Assembly: GCA_023450085.1 (NCBI GenBank)
Contig: JAEXHI010000008.1
Location: forward strand, 19,906 to 83,905
Direction of reading: 5' to 3'
DNA length: 64,000 bases
Origin: Bacteroidota bacterium
GTDB taxonomy: Bacteria > Bacteroidota > Bacteroidia > Sphingobacteriales > Sphingobacteriaceae
Position numbers and translations under genes: made by a program
Notes under the pieces: model-generated
Seen by the model: only the letters and a program-made list of their open reading frames with translations
The model's database searches: none
What the model was told of the DNA's origin: nothing
Shown here: positions 43,355-52,861 of the stretch, piece after piece
Layout: each line of letters begins with the position of its first letter
Numbering within the stretch: position 1 is the stretch's first letter

Positions 43355-44268
43355 TGATATTTCTCCATGCCCTTGGCAGGTTCCCACTTGCTTTTGGGCT
43401 CAAAATAATTCCATAACAGCTTACTTGTTTTTCGTATCAGCACCTCGGCCTCATTGTCGTATTTCCATGAAGTATCTTTTTGGTTCTTGGTGATGATACA
43501 GAAAACATAATCTCCATGTGGTGCATTTACCAATACCACTTCTGAACGTGAAGCATTAACCGCTCCTGATTTTGAAGCCACCTGCACATAAGGTGGAATT
43601 TCCGACAAGGCCTCTTTATCATAGTAAATACGAATAAGATTTCTATAAATACGTTCCGAAGCCGCTTCGCTAATCATTTTGCCTTCTCTTATCAAAGTTA
43701 ACAAAGTAGCCATTTCCCTAGGTGTGGTTTGCCCCCATCCGTATTGGCGTTGGTTAGCTTGTCTATCTGGCGTTCTTGAATTTACACGGGTATGTTCCAA
43801 ACCATATTTCGCCATCAGTTCATTAATGGCAGTTCCGGTACCCGCCAAACTTTGGCTCCATAAACTCGCCGTATTATCGCTGGTGGTAATCATGAGCATA
43901 AGTACTTTGGCCAACCATATCTTTTCACCATTTTTAAAAGAACCCAGAATATCCTCACCCGCATACAAAAGACTGTCTTTATAAATCAATTGGGTGTTAT
44001 AAGCCAACTCACCTTTTTCTATTTTATCAAAAACACCACAAGTAATGGGCACCTTGATCATGCTTGCTGTTGGAAAAATGGTGTCAGCGTTATAAGCAAC
44101 AACCTTACCTGTTTTTAATGATTTTACATAAACACCTACATCACCATTAAAACCTTTCATTAACTCGCCAATCATTTTATTCAGTTTGGCGTCTACCTTC
44201 TCCTGTTTTTGGGCGAATGAATTGATAGCAAAGCATAAGGCCAATGCGAATAGTGGTGTTCTTTTCAT
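43351..44268 (-). CDS. Class A beta-lactamase-fold serine hydrolase
   Basis: 305 residues with a signal peptide (1-20). The catalytic set is Ser69-x-x-Lys72 in TASMIKVP, Ser130-Asp131-Asn132 in TTSDNTAS, and KSG (about 233-235). The omega-loop region reads RVNSRTPDRQANQRQYGW and I find no Glu166 equivalent. A true class A beta-lactamase needs it for deacylation, so this is more likely a peptidoglycan-acting or penicillin-binding member. It is secreted to the periplasm. Confidence 0.75.
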   Translation of the reverse strand: MKRTPLFALALCFAINSFAQKQEKVDAKLNKMIGELMKGFNGDVGVYVKSLKTGKVVAYNADTIFPTASMIKVPITCGVFDKIEKGELAYNTQLIYKDSLLYAGEDILGSFKNGEKIWLAKVLMLMITTSDNTASLWSQSLAGTGTAINELMAKYGLEHTRVNSRTPDRQANQRQYGWGQTTPREMATLLTLIREGKMISEAASERIYRNLIRIYYDKEALSEIPPYVQVASKSGAVNASRSEVVLVNAPHGDYVFCIITKNQKDTSWKYDNEAEVLIRKTSKLLWNYFEPKSKWEPAKGMEKYH

Positions 44269-44312
44269 TATATAACTATTTTATAATTGTTTAACGATAT
44301 TAATGTATGGCA

Positions 44313-44399
44313 GACCCTTAAATAAATTCAGGGTGACGTCAGATCAGCGGTTCGTCATGCTGTCCCGAACATTCGGAATCAGCATCAGTTTTATAGGTT
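44313..44399. repeat. Dispersed palindromic repeat, short copy
   Basis: Contains CGGTTCGTCATGCTGTCCCG, AACATTCGGAATCAGCATCA and GGGTGACG. It is the reverse complement, with an internal deletion, of the element at 56562-56703. Confidence 0.75.
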
Positions 44400-44465
44400 G
44401 ATACCAGTCGAACTCAGATTGACAAATAGTATCAGCGTTTTTTTCATCTTCAAAACATTTAGAAA

Positions 44466-44497
44466 CAAAAAATCCCTCCCGATTTTCGAGAAGGATT
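44466..44497 (-). terminator. Terminator of the DUF3276 gene
   Basis: On the minus strand an 11-bp stem with GU pairs (AATCCTTCTCG/CGGGAGGGATT) is followed by T6, 22 bp past the stop codon. Confidence 0.65.
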
Positions 44498-44519
44498 GTA
44501 TGTCTTTTTTCTTTAATTC

Positions 44520-44843
44520 CTAGAAAGTGAAGTCATCATCAGATTTAGCCGCATATTCTTGGTTATCTGAATATTCATAGCGTTTTTCTACCACTTCTTG
44601 GCGAGATTTGATATAATCAACAGTTTCGGTTAAACCTTCTGCAAACTTTTCGAAATCCTCTTTGTATAAAAAGATTTTATGCTTTACGAAAACACCATCT
44701 TCTAATCTTTTCTTACTCTCGGTTAAGGTCAAATAGTAATCACCCGAACGCGTCGCTTTTACATCAAAAAAATAAGTGCGTTTACCCGCTCTCACTTTCT
44801 TGGAAAAAACCTCTTCTCTCTCTTTGTTGTCGAAATCTCCCAT
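44520..44843 (-). CDS. PUR-domain DNA-binding protein (DUF3276)
   Basis: 107 residues. The pattern KVRAGKRTYFFDVKATRSGD, then YYLTLTESKKRLEDG, and KIFLYKEDFEKFAEGL matches the bacterial PUR-alpha/gamma family, which binds single-stranded nucleic acid. It is abundant in Bacteroidota, and is expected to act as a dimer in the cytoplasm. Its exact role is not established. Confidence 0.85.
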   Translation of the reverse strand: MGDFDNKEREEVFSKKVRAGKRTYFFDVKATRSGDYYLTLTESKKRLEDGVFVKHKIFLYKEDFEKFAEGLTETVDYIKSRQEVVEKRYEYSDNQEYAAKSDDDFTF

Positions 44844-44944
44844 TTTTTTATTGTGTGTAGTGTGGTTTTGGTTGGGGTAAATATAATGTAATAATTATCA
44901 ACTTTCAAAATAGAAATGACAGTAATTAACGTTTTTTTAATATT

Positions 44945-46726
44945 TTATACATTTTCCTCTTCCAAAAGTTGGTTTTGATACATTTCTGCATAAGCTTTAC
45001 CACTGTTCAACAACTCTTCGTGGGTACCTTCTTCAATAATCCTTCCGTTATCCAATACCAGGATTTTATCTGCATTTTTAATGGTCGAAATACGATGCGC
45101 AATCAGCACACTGGTTCTTCCTTTCATCAGTCTGCCCAAATTACTCAAAATTTCTTCTTCTGTTTTTGTATCTACCGCCGACAGACAATCATCAAAAATC
45201 AACATCTGTGGCGACTTGATCAAAGCTCTGGCTATGGAAACTCTCTGCTTTTGTCCACCCGACAAAGTAATGCCTCGCTCCCCTAGCATAGTCTCAAATT
45301 GCTGCTCAAAACCAATGATATTTTGATAAACTGCCGCGTCTTTTGCTGCTTGGCTTACTTCTTCATCAGTTACCGCATCCAGTCCAAAGGCGATATTATT
45401 TTTAATCGAATCGGAAAACAAAAACACCTCTTGCGGCACAAAACCAATTTGCGAACGATAACGATGCAAATCAAGTTGATCCAGCGATTGCCCCTCTATT
45501 AAAATATCGCCCGAAGTAGGATCGTACATTCGCATCAGCAAATTGGCCAAGGTAGATTTACCCGAGCCTGTTTTACCAATAATGGCTACAAATTGTCCTT
45601 TTTTAATTTCAAAACTAACATCTTTAATGGCTTCTATCCCAGTATCCGCATAAGTAAAACTTACGTTTTTAAAGCTGATATTCCCATTCAAATCAATTTC
45701 TTGACTTCCACTATTGATATCTGGCTGCAATTGTAAAAACTCATTGATCCTTTTCTGGGAAGCCGCTGCACGTTGAATGAGTGTGGTTACCCACCCCAAC
45801 ATGGTTACCGGAAAAGTCAATTGGTTCACGTAAACAATAAACTCTGCAATATTACCAGGAGTAATGGCGCCATCAATCACTTGTTCGCCGCCAATATAAA
45901 TGGTCAAAATCGTACTAATGCCCACCAAAAGCAACATGGTTGGATAAAAGAACGCCTGTACCTTCACCAAGCCCATCGAATTATTTTTGTAGGCATTGCT
46001 TTCTTCGGCAAATATGGTTTGGGCGTGTGCTTCCCTTACATAAGACTTCATCACACGGATCCCCGAAAAACGTTCCTGTACAAAGCTCGACAAACGTGAT
46101 AACTGCTCTTGTATTTTTTCACTCTTTTGGTTGATGATCGTATTTACATAATAAATAGCAAGCACCAATACTGGCAAAGGCAACAAAGCATAAATGGCCA
46201 AAGTGGCGTTTACCGAAAACATAAAGTAAATCACTAACAGAAAGAGCACAGTGGTATTAAAGGCATACATAATGGCTGGGCCAACATACATACGAACCCT
46301 ATTCACATCTTCCGTAGCTCGGTTCATCAAATCGCCGGTATTATTTCGTCTGTAAAAACCTAAACTCAACTTTTGATAATGCGCATAAATTTCATTCTTC
46401 ATATCGTACTCAATATGTCGCGACATCAGGATGATGGTTTGGCGCATAAAGAACAAGAATAATCCCCTTAACAGGTAGAGGAATAAGATTAACGAACCAA
46501 AAAAGAACAGGCTATAACTAAAAATATCATAAACAATAGCTTGCCTATCAAACCCTTCATACAACCTATAAATAGCCGCATTTTCTACAATTAGGTCGTA
46601 AGCATTCCTAATTACCTGAGCGGGTACCACGCCAAAGATATTGGAGATAATGACAAACAGAACGCCAGGCAAAATCCTCCATTTATATTTCAGAAAGTAC
46701 TTATTGAGATATCTTAAGTGTTTCAT
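44945..46726 (-). CDS. ABC exporter, fused membrane and ATPase domains
   Basis: 593 residues. Six membrane helices (about 15-305) are followed by a nucleotide-binding domain with Walker A GKTGSGKST, signature LSGGQKQR and Walker B LIFDDCLSAVD. It is of the MsbA/multidrug half-transporter type and works as a dimer. FYRRNNTGDLMNRATEDVNR is the coupling loop. Substrate unknown. Confidence 0.93.
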   Translation of the reverse strand: MKHLRYLNKYFLKYKWRILPGVLFVIISNIFGVVPAQVIRNAYDLIVENAAIYRLYEGFDRQAIVYDIFSYSLFFFGSLILFLYLLRGLFLFFMRQTIILMSRHIEYDMKNEIYAHYQKLSLGFYRRNNTGDLMNRATEDVNRVRMYVGPAIMYAFNTTVLFLLVIYFMFSVNATLAIYALLPLPVLVLAIYYVNTIINQKSEKIQEQLSRLSSFVQERFSGIRVMKSYVREAHAQTIFAEESNAYKNNSMGLVKVQAFFYPTMLLLVGISTILTIYIGGEQVIDGAITPGNIAEFIVYVNQLTFPVTMLGWVTTLIQRAAASQKRINEFLQLQPDINSGSQEIDLNGNISFKNVSFTYADTGIEAIKDVSFEIKKGQFVAIIGKTGSGKSTLANLLMRMYDPTSGDILIEGQSLDQLDLHRYRSQIGFVPQEVFLFSDSIKNNIAFGLDAVTDEEVSQAAKDAAVYQNIIGFEQQFETMLGERGITLSGGQKQRVSIARALIKSPQMLIFDDCLSAVDTKTEEEILSNLGRLMKGRTSVLIAHRISTIKNADKILVLDNGRIIEEGTHEELLNSGKAYAEMYQNQLLEEENV

Positions 46727-46888
46727 TGCAAAACAAAGTTAACAGAAATTACTGGAGTTGGTGGTTTTGACGATTTCTTCTTCCTGCTTTCAAATGTGAT
46801 CAGGTTACAACAATAAACTCTATATCCAACAACTCCGCAAAATTCCATTTTATTTAAAATACGCCTAGATTTAATGGTTTTTTTGTCT

Positions 46889-46896
46889 TAGTTTTG
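46889..46896 (+). promoter_or_regulatory. Candidate -7 element of the dehydrogenase gene
   Basis: TAGTTTTG matches TAnnTTTG, 26 bp before the ATG. No good TTG is present 19-20 bp upstream. Confidence 0.35.
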
Positions 46897-46922
46897 CGGA
46901 GTACGTTTCAACATTGTTTTGT

Positions 46923-48011
46923 ATGCCAGAAATAAGTTCTTCTAACCCTTCTATTTTAGAGCAATTAAGCCAATCTGGCCACAAAAAAGTTGTTTTCTGT
47001 AATGATCCTTCTACAGGATTAAAAGCCATTATTGCTATTCACGACACTACGCTTGGCCCTGCTTTAGGTGGTGTAAGGATGTGGAATTATAGCACTGAAG
47101 CCGAAGCCCTAGAAGATGTACTGCGTTTATCAAAGGGCATGACCTATAAAGCTGCTGTTGCCGGACTAAATGTTGGCGGTGGTACTGCAGTAATTATCGG
47201 CGACTCACGCAGACAGAAATCTGAAGCATTGATGCGCAGCTTTGGTCGTTTCGTTAAAAACCTTAACGGCGAGTTTATTGCTGGTGAAGATGTGGGCACT
47301 ACGGTACGTGACATGGAGTATATCCGTATGGAAACACAACATGTAACTGGCGTTCCAGAATCTTTAGGTGGTGCAGGCAACCCAGCTCCATTTACGGCAA
47401 AAGGTGTTTATTTAGGCATAAAAGCTTGCGTTAAGGAAGTTTTTGGCACTGATGAATTGGCTGGCCGCTCTGTAGTGGTACAAGGTACGGGTAACGTAGG
47501 CGAACACTTGGTAGAATTGCTAAGAAACGATAACGTTGAAGTTTACGTAACCGACATTAACGAAGACCGCATGCGGGTAATTGCCCGTAAATACAAGGCA
47601 AAAGCAATTGAAGCCGATAAAATTTTCACCATAGGTGCTGATATTTATGCTCCTTGCGCATTAGGTGCAACGGTAAACGAAAGAACCATTAAAACCATGA
47701 AATTTGCCATTATTGCGGGTTCGGCCAACAATCAATTAGCCGATGAGCAAGCACATGGACAATTATTACACGATAAAGGTATTTTGTATGCTCCAGATTA
47801 TCTGATCAACGCTGGTGGGATCATTAGCTGTTACTCAGAGCTTACGGGTTTTGGTAGAAAACGTACCATACAACTTACCGAGAATATTTATGAGGCGACG
47901 AAGGAAGTAATTAAATTATCGAAATCAGAAAATATTCCAACCAATTTAGCTGCCTCACGTTTGGCAGAAAAACGCATTGAAGACATTAAAAAAATCAAAT
48001 CATCATATTAA
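46923..48011 (+). CDS. Glu/Leu/Phe/Val dehydrogenase homologue, catalytic Lys absent
   Basis: 362 residues from the ATG at 46923; an in-frame TTG lies 9 bp upstream. Substrate-side residues are in LGPALGGVRMW and TYKAAVAGLN (Lys76). The GGGKxVI motif reads GGGTAVI: Thr88 stands where the catalytic Lys80 of leucine dehydrogenase (12 residues after the first Lys) is expected. The NAD domain (VVQGTGNVGEHLVELL) is intact. If the alignment holds, activity would be altered or lost. Confidence 0.8.
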   Translation: MPEISSSNPSILEQLSQSGHKKVVFCNDPSTGLKAIIAIHDTTLGPALGGVRMWNYSTEAEALEDVLRLSKGMTYKAAVAGLNVGGGTAVIIGDSRRQKSEALMRSFGRFVKNLNGEFIAGEDVGTTVRDMEYIRMETQHVTGVPESLGGAGNPAPFTAKGVYLGIKACVKEVFGTDELAGRSVVVQGTGNVGEHLVELLRNDNVEVYVTDINEDRMRVIARKYKAKAIEADKIFTIGADIYAPCALGATVNERTIKTMKFAIIAGSANNQLADEQAHGQLLHDKGILYAPDYLINAGGIISCYSELTGFGRKRTIQLTENIYEATKEVIKLSKSENIPTNLAASRLAEKRIEDIKKIKSSY

Positions 48012-48063
48012 TTAATAACAATAACACACAAGAGGTAATTTTACCGCAATCGTTCTTACATTC

Positions 48064-49017
48064 ATGTTAAACAGAAGGCACTTAAGAGTTAAGGCTTTGC
48101 AAAATATTTTTGCATGGCAAAACACCGAAAAAAAAGACATCGTTAGTAGTCAAAAGCTATTAATGAAAAGTATCGACGAAGTATATCAGATGTATGTATC
48201 TATGCTAGCACTGGTTGTAGATATCACTGAATATACTGCCCACGACGCCCTGGAGAGAGCAAACAAGCATTTGCCTACCGCCGAAGATTTAAATCCAAAT
48301 CAAAAATTACTACACAACAAATTTGCGAATGTACTGAAACACAATCCAGAGTATGTTGCTGCTGTAAACAAATACCAAATCAACTGGTTTTCAGACCCTG
48401 AATTGGTAAAATCTATCTTCAACAAATTAAAAGAAAGTAAAGAATACGAGACTTATTTAGCTGAAGATTTTGAGGAAACCTTGGAAAGCTCAAAAGAGAT
48501 CATCAAGTTCATTTTCCGTAAAATGTTGCTGAAAAACGTAAACGTAGTACAAGCTTTTGAAGATAAATTCATCAATTGGCCAGTAGACCGCGAAGTAATG
48601 CAAGGCATGATTGCCAAAACCATTAAAAACTTCGAGTCGGAAAACCCATTGGACAACAAGTTGACACCAATTAGTGCAGACTGGAGCGAAGACAGCACGT
48701 TTGTAAAAGATCTTTTTACTTACACGCTTAAAAATGATGATAAATATCAGGAACTGATTGCCGAAAGAACAAAAAACTGGGAATCGGAACGTATTGCATT
48801 AATGGATACTATTTTGATGAAAATGGCCATTTGCGAAATGATGAATTTCCCATCTATTCCTGTAAAAGTAACCATCAACGAATATCTTGAGTTATCAAAA
48901 GATTACAGTACTCCGAAGAGTAATACTTTTATAAATGGTATCTTAGACAAAATTTTAAACGATTTAAAAAGAAATAATAGTATTAAAAAAGTAGGTAGAG
49001 GTTTGATTGAGGAATAA
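48064..49017 (+). CDS. nusB: Transcription antitermination factor NusB
   Basis: 317 residues, about twice the E. coli length. RRHLRVKALQNIFAW at the N-terminus and the C-terminal NusB core (ERIALMDTILMKMAICEMMNFPSIPVKVTINEYLELSKDYSTPKS, positions about 235-280) are diagnostic. The middle insert (about 40-210) is typical of Bacteroidota. It binds boxA RNA with NusE and helps rRNA transcription. It heads a conserved cluster with the next four genes. Confidence 0.9.
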   Translation: MLNRRHLRVKALQNIFAWQNTEKKDIVSSQKLLMKSIDEVYQMYVSMLALVVDITEYTAHDALERANKHLPTAEDLNPNQKLLHNKFANVLKHNPEYVAAVNKYQINWFSDPELVKSIFNKLKESKEYETYLAEDFEETLESSKEIIKFIFRKMLLKNVNVVQAFEDKFINWPVDREVMQGMIAKTIKNFESENPLDNKLTPISADWSEDSTFVKDLFTYTLKNDDKYQELIAERTKNWESERIALMDTILMKMAICEMMNFPSIPVKVTINEYLELSKDYSTPKSNTFINGILDKILNDLKRNNSIKKVGRGLIEE

Positions 49018-49088
49018 TTGAAGAAGAAATTGATTGAAAATTCCAACCTTTCAACTTTTCGCCTTTTGAACAAAAAACAACAGTTTAA

Positions 49089-49529
49089 ATGAAAAAACTT
49101 TTCTTAATTGCGTTATGTGCAGCCGCTTTTAGTGCTTGCCAAAGTAAAAGTGCCGAAAGCAACACCACGGATAGTACTTCAACAGAAACTCCTGTAATTG
49201 CAGAAGCAGATGCTCCAAAAGTACAAGTAGAAAAAACAATCTATGAATTTGGAGAGATTACCCAAGGCGAAAAAGTAACTTATACTTTCAAGTTCAAAAA
49301 CGTTGGTAAAACACCTTTAATTATTACCAATGCTACTGCAACTTGTGGTTGTACACAACCTGAATATCCTACTGAACCGGTTAAACCTGGTGCTGACGGA
49401 GAAATTAAAGTAACCTTTGACAGTACTGGCAAATCAGGCTTACAAGATAAAGTAGTAACCATTACCTCAAATGCGAATCCAAAATTCGAGGAGCTTCATT
49501 TAGTAGGTGACGTAAAAGAGAAAAAGTAG
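49089..49529 (+). CDS. DUF1573 lipoprotein
   Basis: 146 residues with a lipobox (FSAC, Cys17) and a linker rich in Ser/Thr. The DUF1573 immunoglobulin-like domain shows TYTFKFKNVGKTPLIITNA and the ATCGCTQPEYP stretch. Function unknown, anchored in the envelope. It lies 71 bp after nusB. Confidence 0.85.
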   Translation: MKKLFLIALCAAAFSACQSKSAESNTTDSTSTETPVIAEADAPKVQVEKTIYEFGEITQGEKVTYTFKFKNVGKTPLIITNATATCGCTQPEYPTEPVKPGADGEIKVTFDSTGKSGLQDKVVTITSNANPKFEELHLVGDVKEKK

Positions 49530-49595
49530 TTAGGAACTAGGGATTAGGAGCTAGGAATTAGTAGCCAGTAGCGAGTGATTAGTAAGCCATCCAAA
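49530..49595. repeat. Degenerate TTAG repeat tract
   Basis: Repeated words TTAGGAACTAGGGATTAGGA, GCTAGGAATTAG and TAGCCAGTAGCGAGTGATTA run between the DUF1573 gene and yajC. They resemble the inverted array next to alkB (19921-19964). Confidence 0.55.
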
Positions 49596-49655
49596 ATCCC
49601 AGTAACTCATTTAAATAATTAACCGAATTTCACAAATTAACAACAGAACAAAATA

Positions 49656-49970
49656 ATGTTATCAACAGTAATTTTACAAGCCGCTGGAGGCAGCAACTTA
49701 ATGGGAACAGTAATCCCTATGGTATTAATCATGGTTGTATTTTATTTCTTCATGATCAGACCACAAGTTAAAAAAGCAAAAGAGCACAAAAAATTAGTTG
49801 CAGAATTAGGAATTGGAGATAAAATTGTAACTACTGCTGGAATCCACGGTAAGATTGTTGGATCTAACGATACTACTTTCTTGATCGAGGTTGAAGGTGG
49901 CACTAAGATTCGTTTCGACAAATCTGCTATCTCTTTAGACGCTACTAAAGCTTCAGCTCCAAAAGCATAA
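49656..49970 (+). CDS. yajC: Preprotein translocase subunit YajC
   Basis: 104 residues with one membrane helix (about 18-38) followed by IRPQVKKAKEHKKLVAELGIGDKIVTTAGIHGKIVG, the YajC signature. It accompanies SecDF. Its place in the nusB-DUF1573-yajC-ybbR-coaE cluster is conserved in Bacteroidota. Confidence 0.95.
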   Translation: MLSTVILQAAGGSNLMGTVIPMVLIMVVFYFFMIRPQVKKAKEHKKLVAELGIGDKIVTTAGIHGKIVGSNDTTFLIEVEGGTKIRFDKSAISLDATKASAPKA

Positions 49971-50098
49971 GTTTTAAGCCGCAAATACACCAACTGAACT
50001 ATTCTTTTCATAAGGCCATCAGTTTGTGCATTTGTGGCTTCTATAAAATAGAGCCATTTCGTTTATTCGGAGTGGCTTTTTTATTGTAATTTTACCAC

Positions 50099-51046
50099 AT
50101 GCCCTTTATTAAACTCACCCGATTAGAACAAAAGCGCTTTGGCGCGATTTTAATCTGTGCTTTATGTGCAGTTGGGGCATGGCTATTTCTAGCACTCAAC
50201 AAAAAATATCCCTACACCGTACAAACAGAGTTGCTTTATAAAGACGAACCTCAAGGAAAAGCTTTTAAGGCACTCCAACCTGATACGGTGGATTTAAAGG
50301 TAGAAGGCACAGGTTGGCAATTGCTCTTCGCTAGATTAAGGATTAAACCTCCTTCTATTACCGTAAGCTTACAAAAACTGAACACCAGAAGCTACGTGGT
50401 TTTTTCGGAGCAACTGGAACAGGTAAACAAGCAGCTAGAAACTTCGCAGAGGGTAATCTCAATCAAGCCCGACACTCTTTATTTTGATTTTTCGAGACGT
50501 ACCAATAAGCGAGTGCCACTGAAATTAATTTCTAAACTCGCCTTTGCGCCGCAATACGGAATTTCAAAAGAAATCAAACTCACCCCCTCCTATGTAAACA
50601 TTTCGGGTCCACATGAGGAGCTGGAAAAAATACATGTATGGCATACGGATAGCTTAAAGCTTAGCGACATTAAAAGCAGTGTAGATGCCCGTATCACTAT
50701 CTTAAAGAATGCCATTAGCAATGTAAGCATCTACCCTAGTAGCGTTGGCGTTAAAATTCCTGTAGACGAGTTTACAGAAAAAACAATTGAAGTGCCCTTA
50801 AGCATCCTCAACAATAGAGAATACTATGATGTAAAGCTTTACCCTAAAAAAGTAAAAATCACTTTATTGGTGGCTTTGTCTAACTATACTAAAGCCGATG
50901 AGGATTTACTAAAAGCTGCTGTTGATTTAAATGAATGGAAAGTACGAGGCCATCACAAACTCTCGGTGAACGTTACCAAACTGCCCGAGTTTTCAAAACT
51001 AGTAAGCATTGTGCCTAGCAATGTCGACTTCATCATCGAAAAATAA
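50099..51046 (+). CDS. YbbR-like domain protein
   Basis: 315 residues with one N-terminal membrane helix (about 15-32) and then YbbR-type beta domains (KRVPLKLISKLAFAPQYGIS, SYVNISGPHEELEKI and IPVDEFTEKTIEVPLSI). YbbR (CdaR) proteins can regulate the diadenylate cyclase in other phyla; a similar role here is not shown. It overlaps coaE by one base. Confidence 0.8.
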   Translation: MPFIKLTRLEQKRFGAILICALCAVGAWLFLALNKKYPYTVQTELLYKDEPQGKAFKALQPDTVDLKVEGTGWQLLFARLRIKPPSITVSLQKLNTRSYVVFSEQLEQVNKQLETSQRVISIKPDTLYFDFSRRTNKRVPLKLISKLAFAPQYGISKEIKLTPSYVNISGPHEELEKIHVWHTDSLKLSDIKSSVDARITILKNAISNVSIYPSSVGVKIPVDEFTEKTIEVPLSILNNREYYDVKLYPKKVKITLLVALSNYTKADEDLLKAAVDLNEWKVRGHHKLSVNVTKLPEFSKLVSIVPSNVDFIIEK

Positions 51047-51636
51047 TGTTAAAAATTGGAATAACTGGCGGAATTGGGAGTGGCAAAACCACGGTGTGCA
51101 AAGTATTTGAAACTTTGGGAATTCCTGTTTTTTATGCAGACACGGTTGCTAAGCAAATCATGACCATCGACTCTATTTTAATCAAGGGTATTAAAGAAAC
51201 CTTTGGCGAACAGAGCTATTTCGAGGATGGCAGCCTTAACAATAAACACATTGCCAATATTGTTTTTGCTAATGAAAATGAGCTGGCCAAATTAAATGCA
51301 TTGGTACATCCGGCAGTATTTAGGGCTTTTGACCAATGGGATGCAAACCTGCCTAAAAACACCCCCTATTCTGTAAAAGAAGCCGCGCTTTTATTTGAAA
51401 GCGGGTCCTACAAAATGTGCGACAAGAACATTTTAGTAACTGCACCACATCATTTAAAAATGGCTTGGGTAACCCGCCGAGACCAAGTGAATGAAGCGCA
51501 AGTATTAGCTCGTATGGACAAACAGTTTAGTGATGAGCAGAAATTAAAAATGGCTGATTTTGTGATTCAGAATAATCCAAACACCTCTATTATTTTACAA
51601 GTTTTAGATTTACACCAACAGTTTTTGAAACTGTAG
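51046..51636 (+). CDS. coaE: Dephospho-CoA kinase
   Basis: 196 residues. The P-loop is GITGGIGSGKTT, followed by FYADTVAKQIM and HPAVFRAFDQW, then RRDQVNEAQVLARMDKQ, all CoaE features. It phosphorylates dephospho-CoA in the last step of CoA synthesis. It starts on the stop codon of the YbbR gene. Confidence 0.95.
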   Translation: MLKIGITGGIGSGKTTVCKVFETLGIPVFYADTVAKQIMTIDSILIKGIKETFGEQSYFEDGSLNNKHIANIVFANENELAKLNALVHPAVFRAFDQWDANLPKNTPYSVKEAALLFESGSYKMCDKNILVTAPHHLKMAWVTRRDQVNEAQVLARMDKQFSDEQKLKMADFVIQNNPNTSIILQVLDLHQQFLKL

Positions 51637-51641
51637 TTCCT

Positions 51642-52583
51642 ATGATACTTCAAGATTTTATTACACTCACCAAAACAGGTTTATATTGTGCTTACGGTAA
51701 CTTTTACCTCGACCCACAACAAGCCGTAGAACATGCAGTAATTTCCCATGCCCACGGCGACCATGCCGTAAGTGGCAACCACTCGGTTTACTGCACTAAG
51801 GCTACACAGTATTTTATGCAACATCGCTATAAGAAATTTGCTGCTGTTGAGTTTGAAATCAAAGACTATCACGAGCAATTTGAAGTAAATGGTGTTAAAA
51901 TAAGCTTTTATCCAGCAGGACATATTTTAGGTTCGGCAATGATACTAATGGAATACAAAGGTATCCGCTACCTGTATACCGGCGACTATAAACTGGAAAC
52001 TGATGTAACTTGTGAACCCATTGAGTTTGTACAGGCCGATGTATTGATTACAGAAACCACTTTTGCCGACCCAGCAGTTTCGCATCCCGAAGCCGACGAA
52101 GAGATCAAGAAACTGAACAACATCGAAAGCAACATTATGCTTGGTGCTTATGCACTGGGAAAAAGCCAAAGACTCATTTCCTTAATGAGCCAACATTGTC
52201 CAGATAAAAAAATTCTTGTACATCATAGTATCATGCCTTTCGTACACATTTACGAACAGCTCGGTATTTCGCTGGGCAATTATCAGGTTTACGACAGAAA
52301 AATCATGAAACAGCAATTACAGGGCAATGTTTATTTAGTACCTCCTATGGTGTTTAACAGCTATATTAGGGCTATTAATGTAGTAAGGGTGTTTGCTACA
52401 GGATGGAAGTATTTGCAACAAGGTAACGGCCTTTCGCTATACATATCAGACCATGTAGATTGGGACGACATTATACAGACCATAGCACAAGTTAAACCAC
52501 AGGAAGTTTGGACTTTGCATGGCGACGGCAAACAGTTACAGACCTACTTCAAAGACCAGCTTACCGTAAAAATTCTTAATTAA
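51642..52583 (+). CDS. MBL-fold nuclease-like protein
   Basis: 313 residues of the metallo-beta-lactamase fold. The metal motif is ISHAHGDHAV, with further ligands in PAGHILGSAM, the TGDY motif and WTLHGDGKQL. It belongs to the exonuclease type linked to DNA ligation genes, though no ligase is next to it. It begins 5 bp after coaE, so it is in the same operon. Confidence 0.8.
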   Translation: MILQDFITLTKTGLYCAYGNFYLDPQQAVEHAVISHAHGDHAVSGNHSVYCTKATQYFMQHRYKKFAAVEFEIKDYHEQFEVNGVKISFYPAGHILGSAMILMEYKGIRYLYTGDYKLETDVTCEPIEFVQADVLITETTFADPAVSHPEADEEIKKLNNIESNIMLGAYALGKSQRLISLMSQHCPDKKILVHHSIMPFVHIYEQLGISLGNYQVYDRKIMKQQLQGNVYLVPPMVFNSYIRAINVVRVFATGWKYLQQGNGLSLYISDHVDWDDIIQTIAQVKPQEVWTLHGDGKQLQTYFKDQLTVKILN

Positions 52584-52625
52584 TTTTGATATTTGCCAAG
52601 ACAATAATATTATCATCTGAATAAA

Positions 52626-52772
52626 ATGAAGGAAGGGGAAGATTTTTATTTTAACGAAGATGGCCTGATGGTGTTTACGAAAGCTTACCACCTTAAACGC
52701 GGCTATTGTTGTAAAAATAAATGCAAACATTGCCCTTGGAATTTCGGGAAGAAGAAAGAGAAAAAAAGCTAG
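52626..52772 (+). CDS. Small Cys-rich DUF5522 protein
   Basis: 48 residues, basic, with the motif YHLKRGYCCKNKCKHCPW. The four Cys and one His resemble a zinc-binding knuckle. It matches the DUF5522 pattern of Bacteroidota. It is 42 bp after the MBL gene and possibly co-transcribed. Confidence 0.8.
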   Translation: MKEGEDFYFNEDGLMVFTKAYHLKRGYCCKNKCKHCPWNFGKKKEKKS

Positions 52773-52861
52773 CTGGCTTACTGCTTAACGTGACTTCGGG
52801 ATAAACATTTTATGATTTTTCATTATCTCCAGCCTCAGCCCCCTTCATTATACTAAAACAG

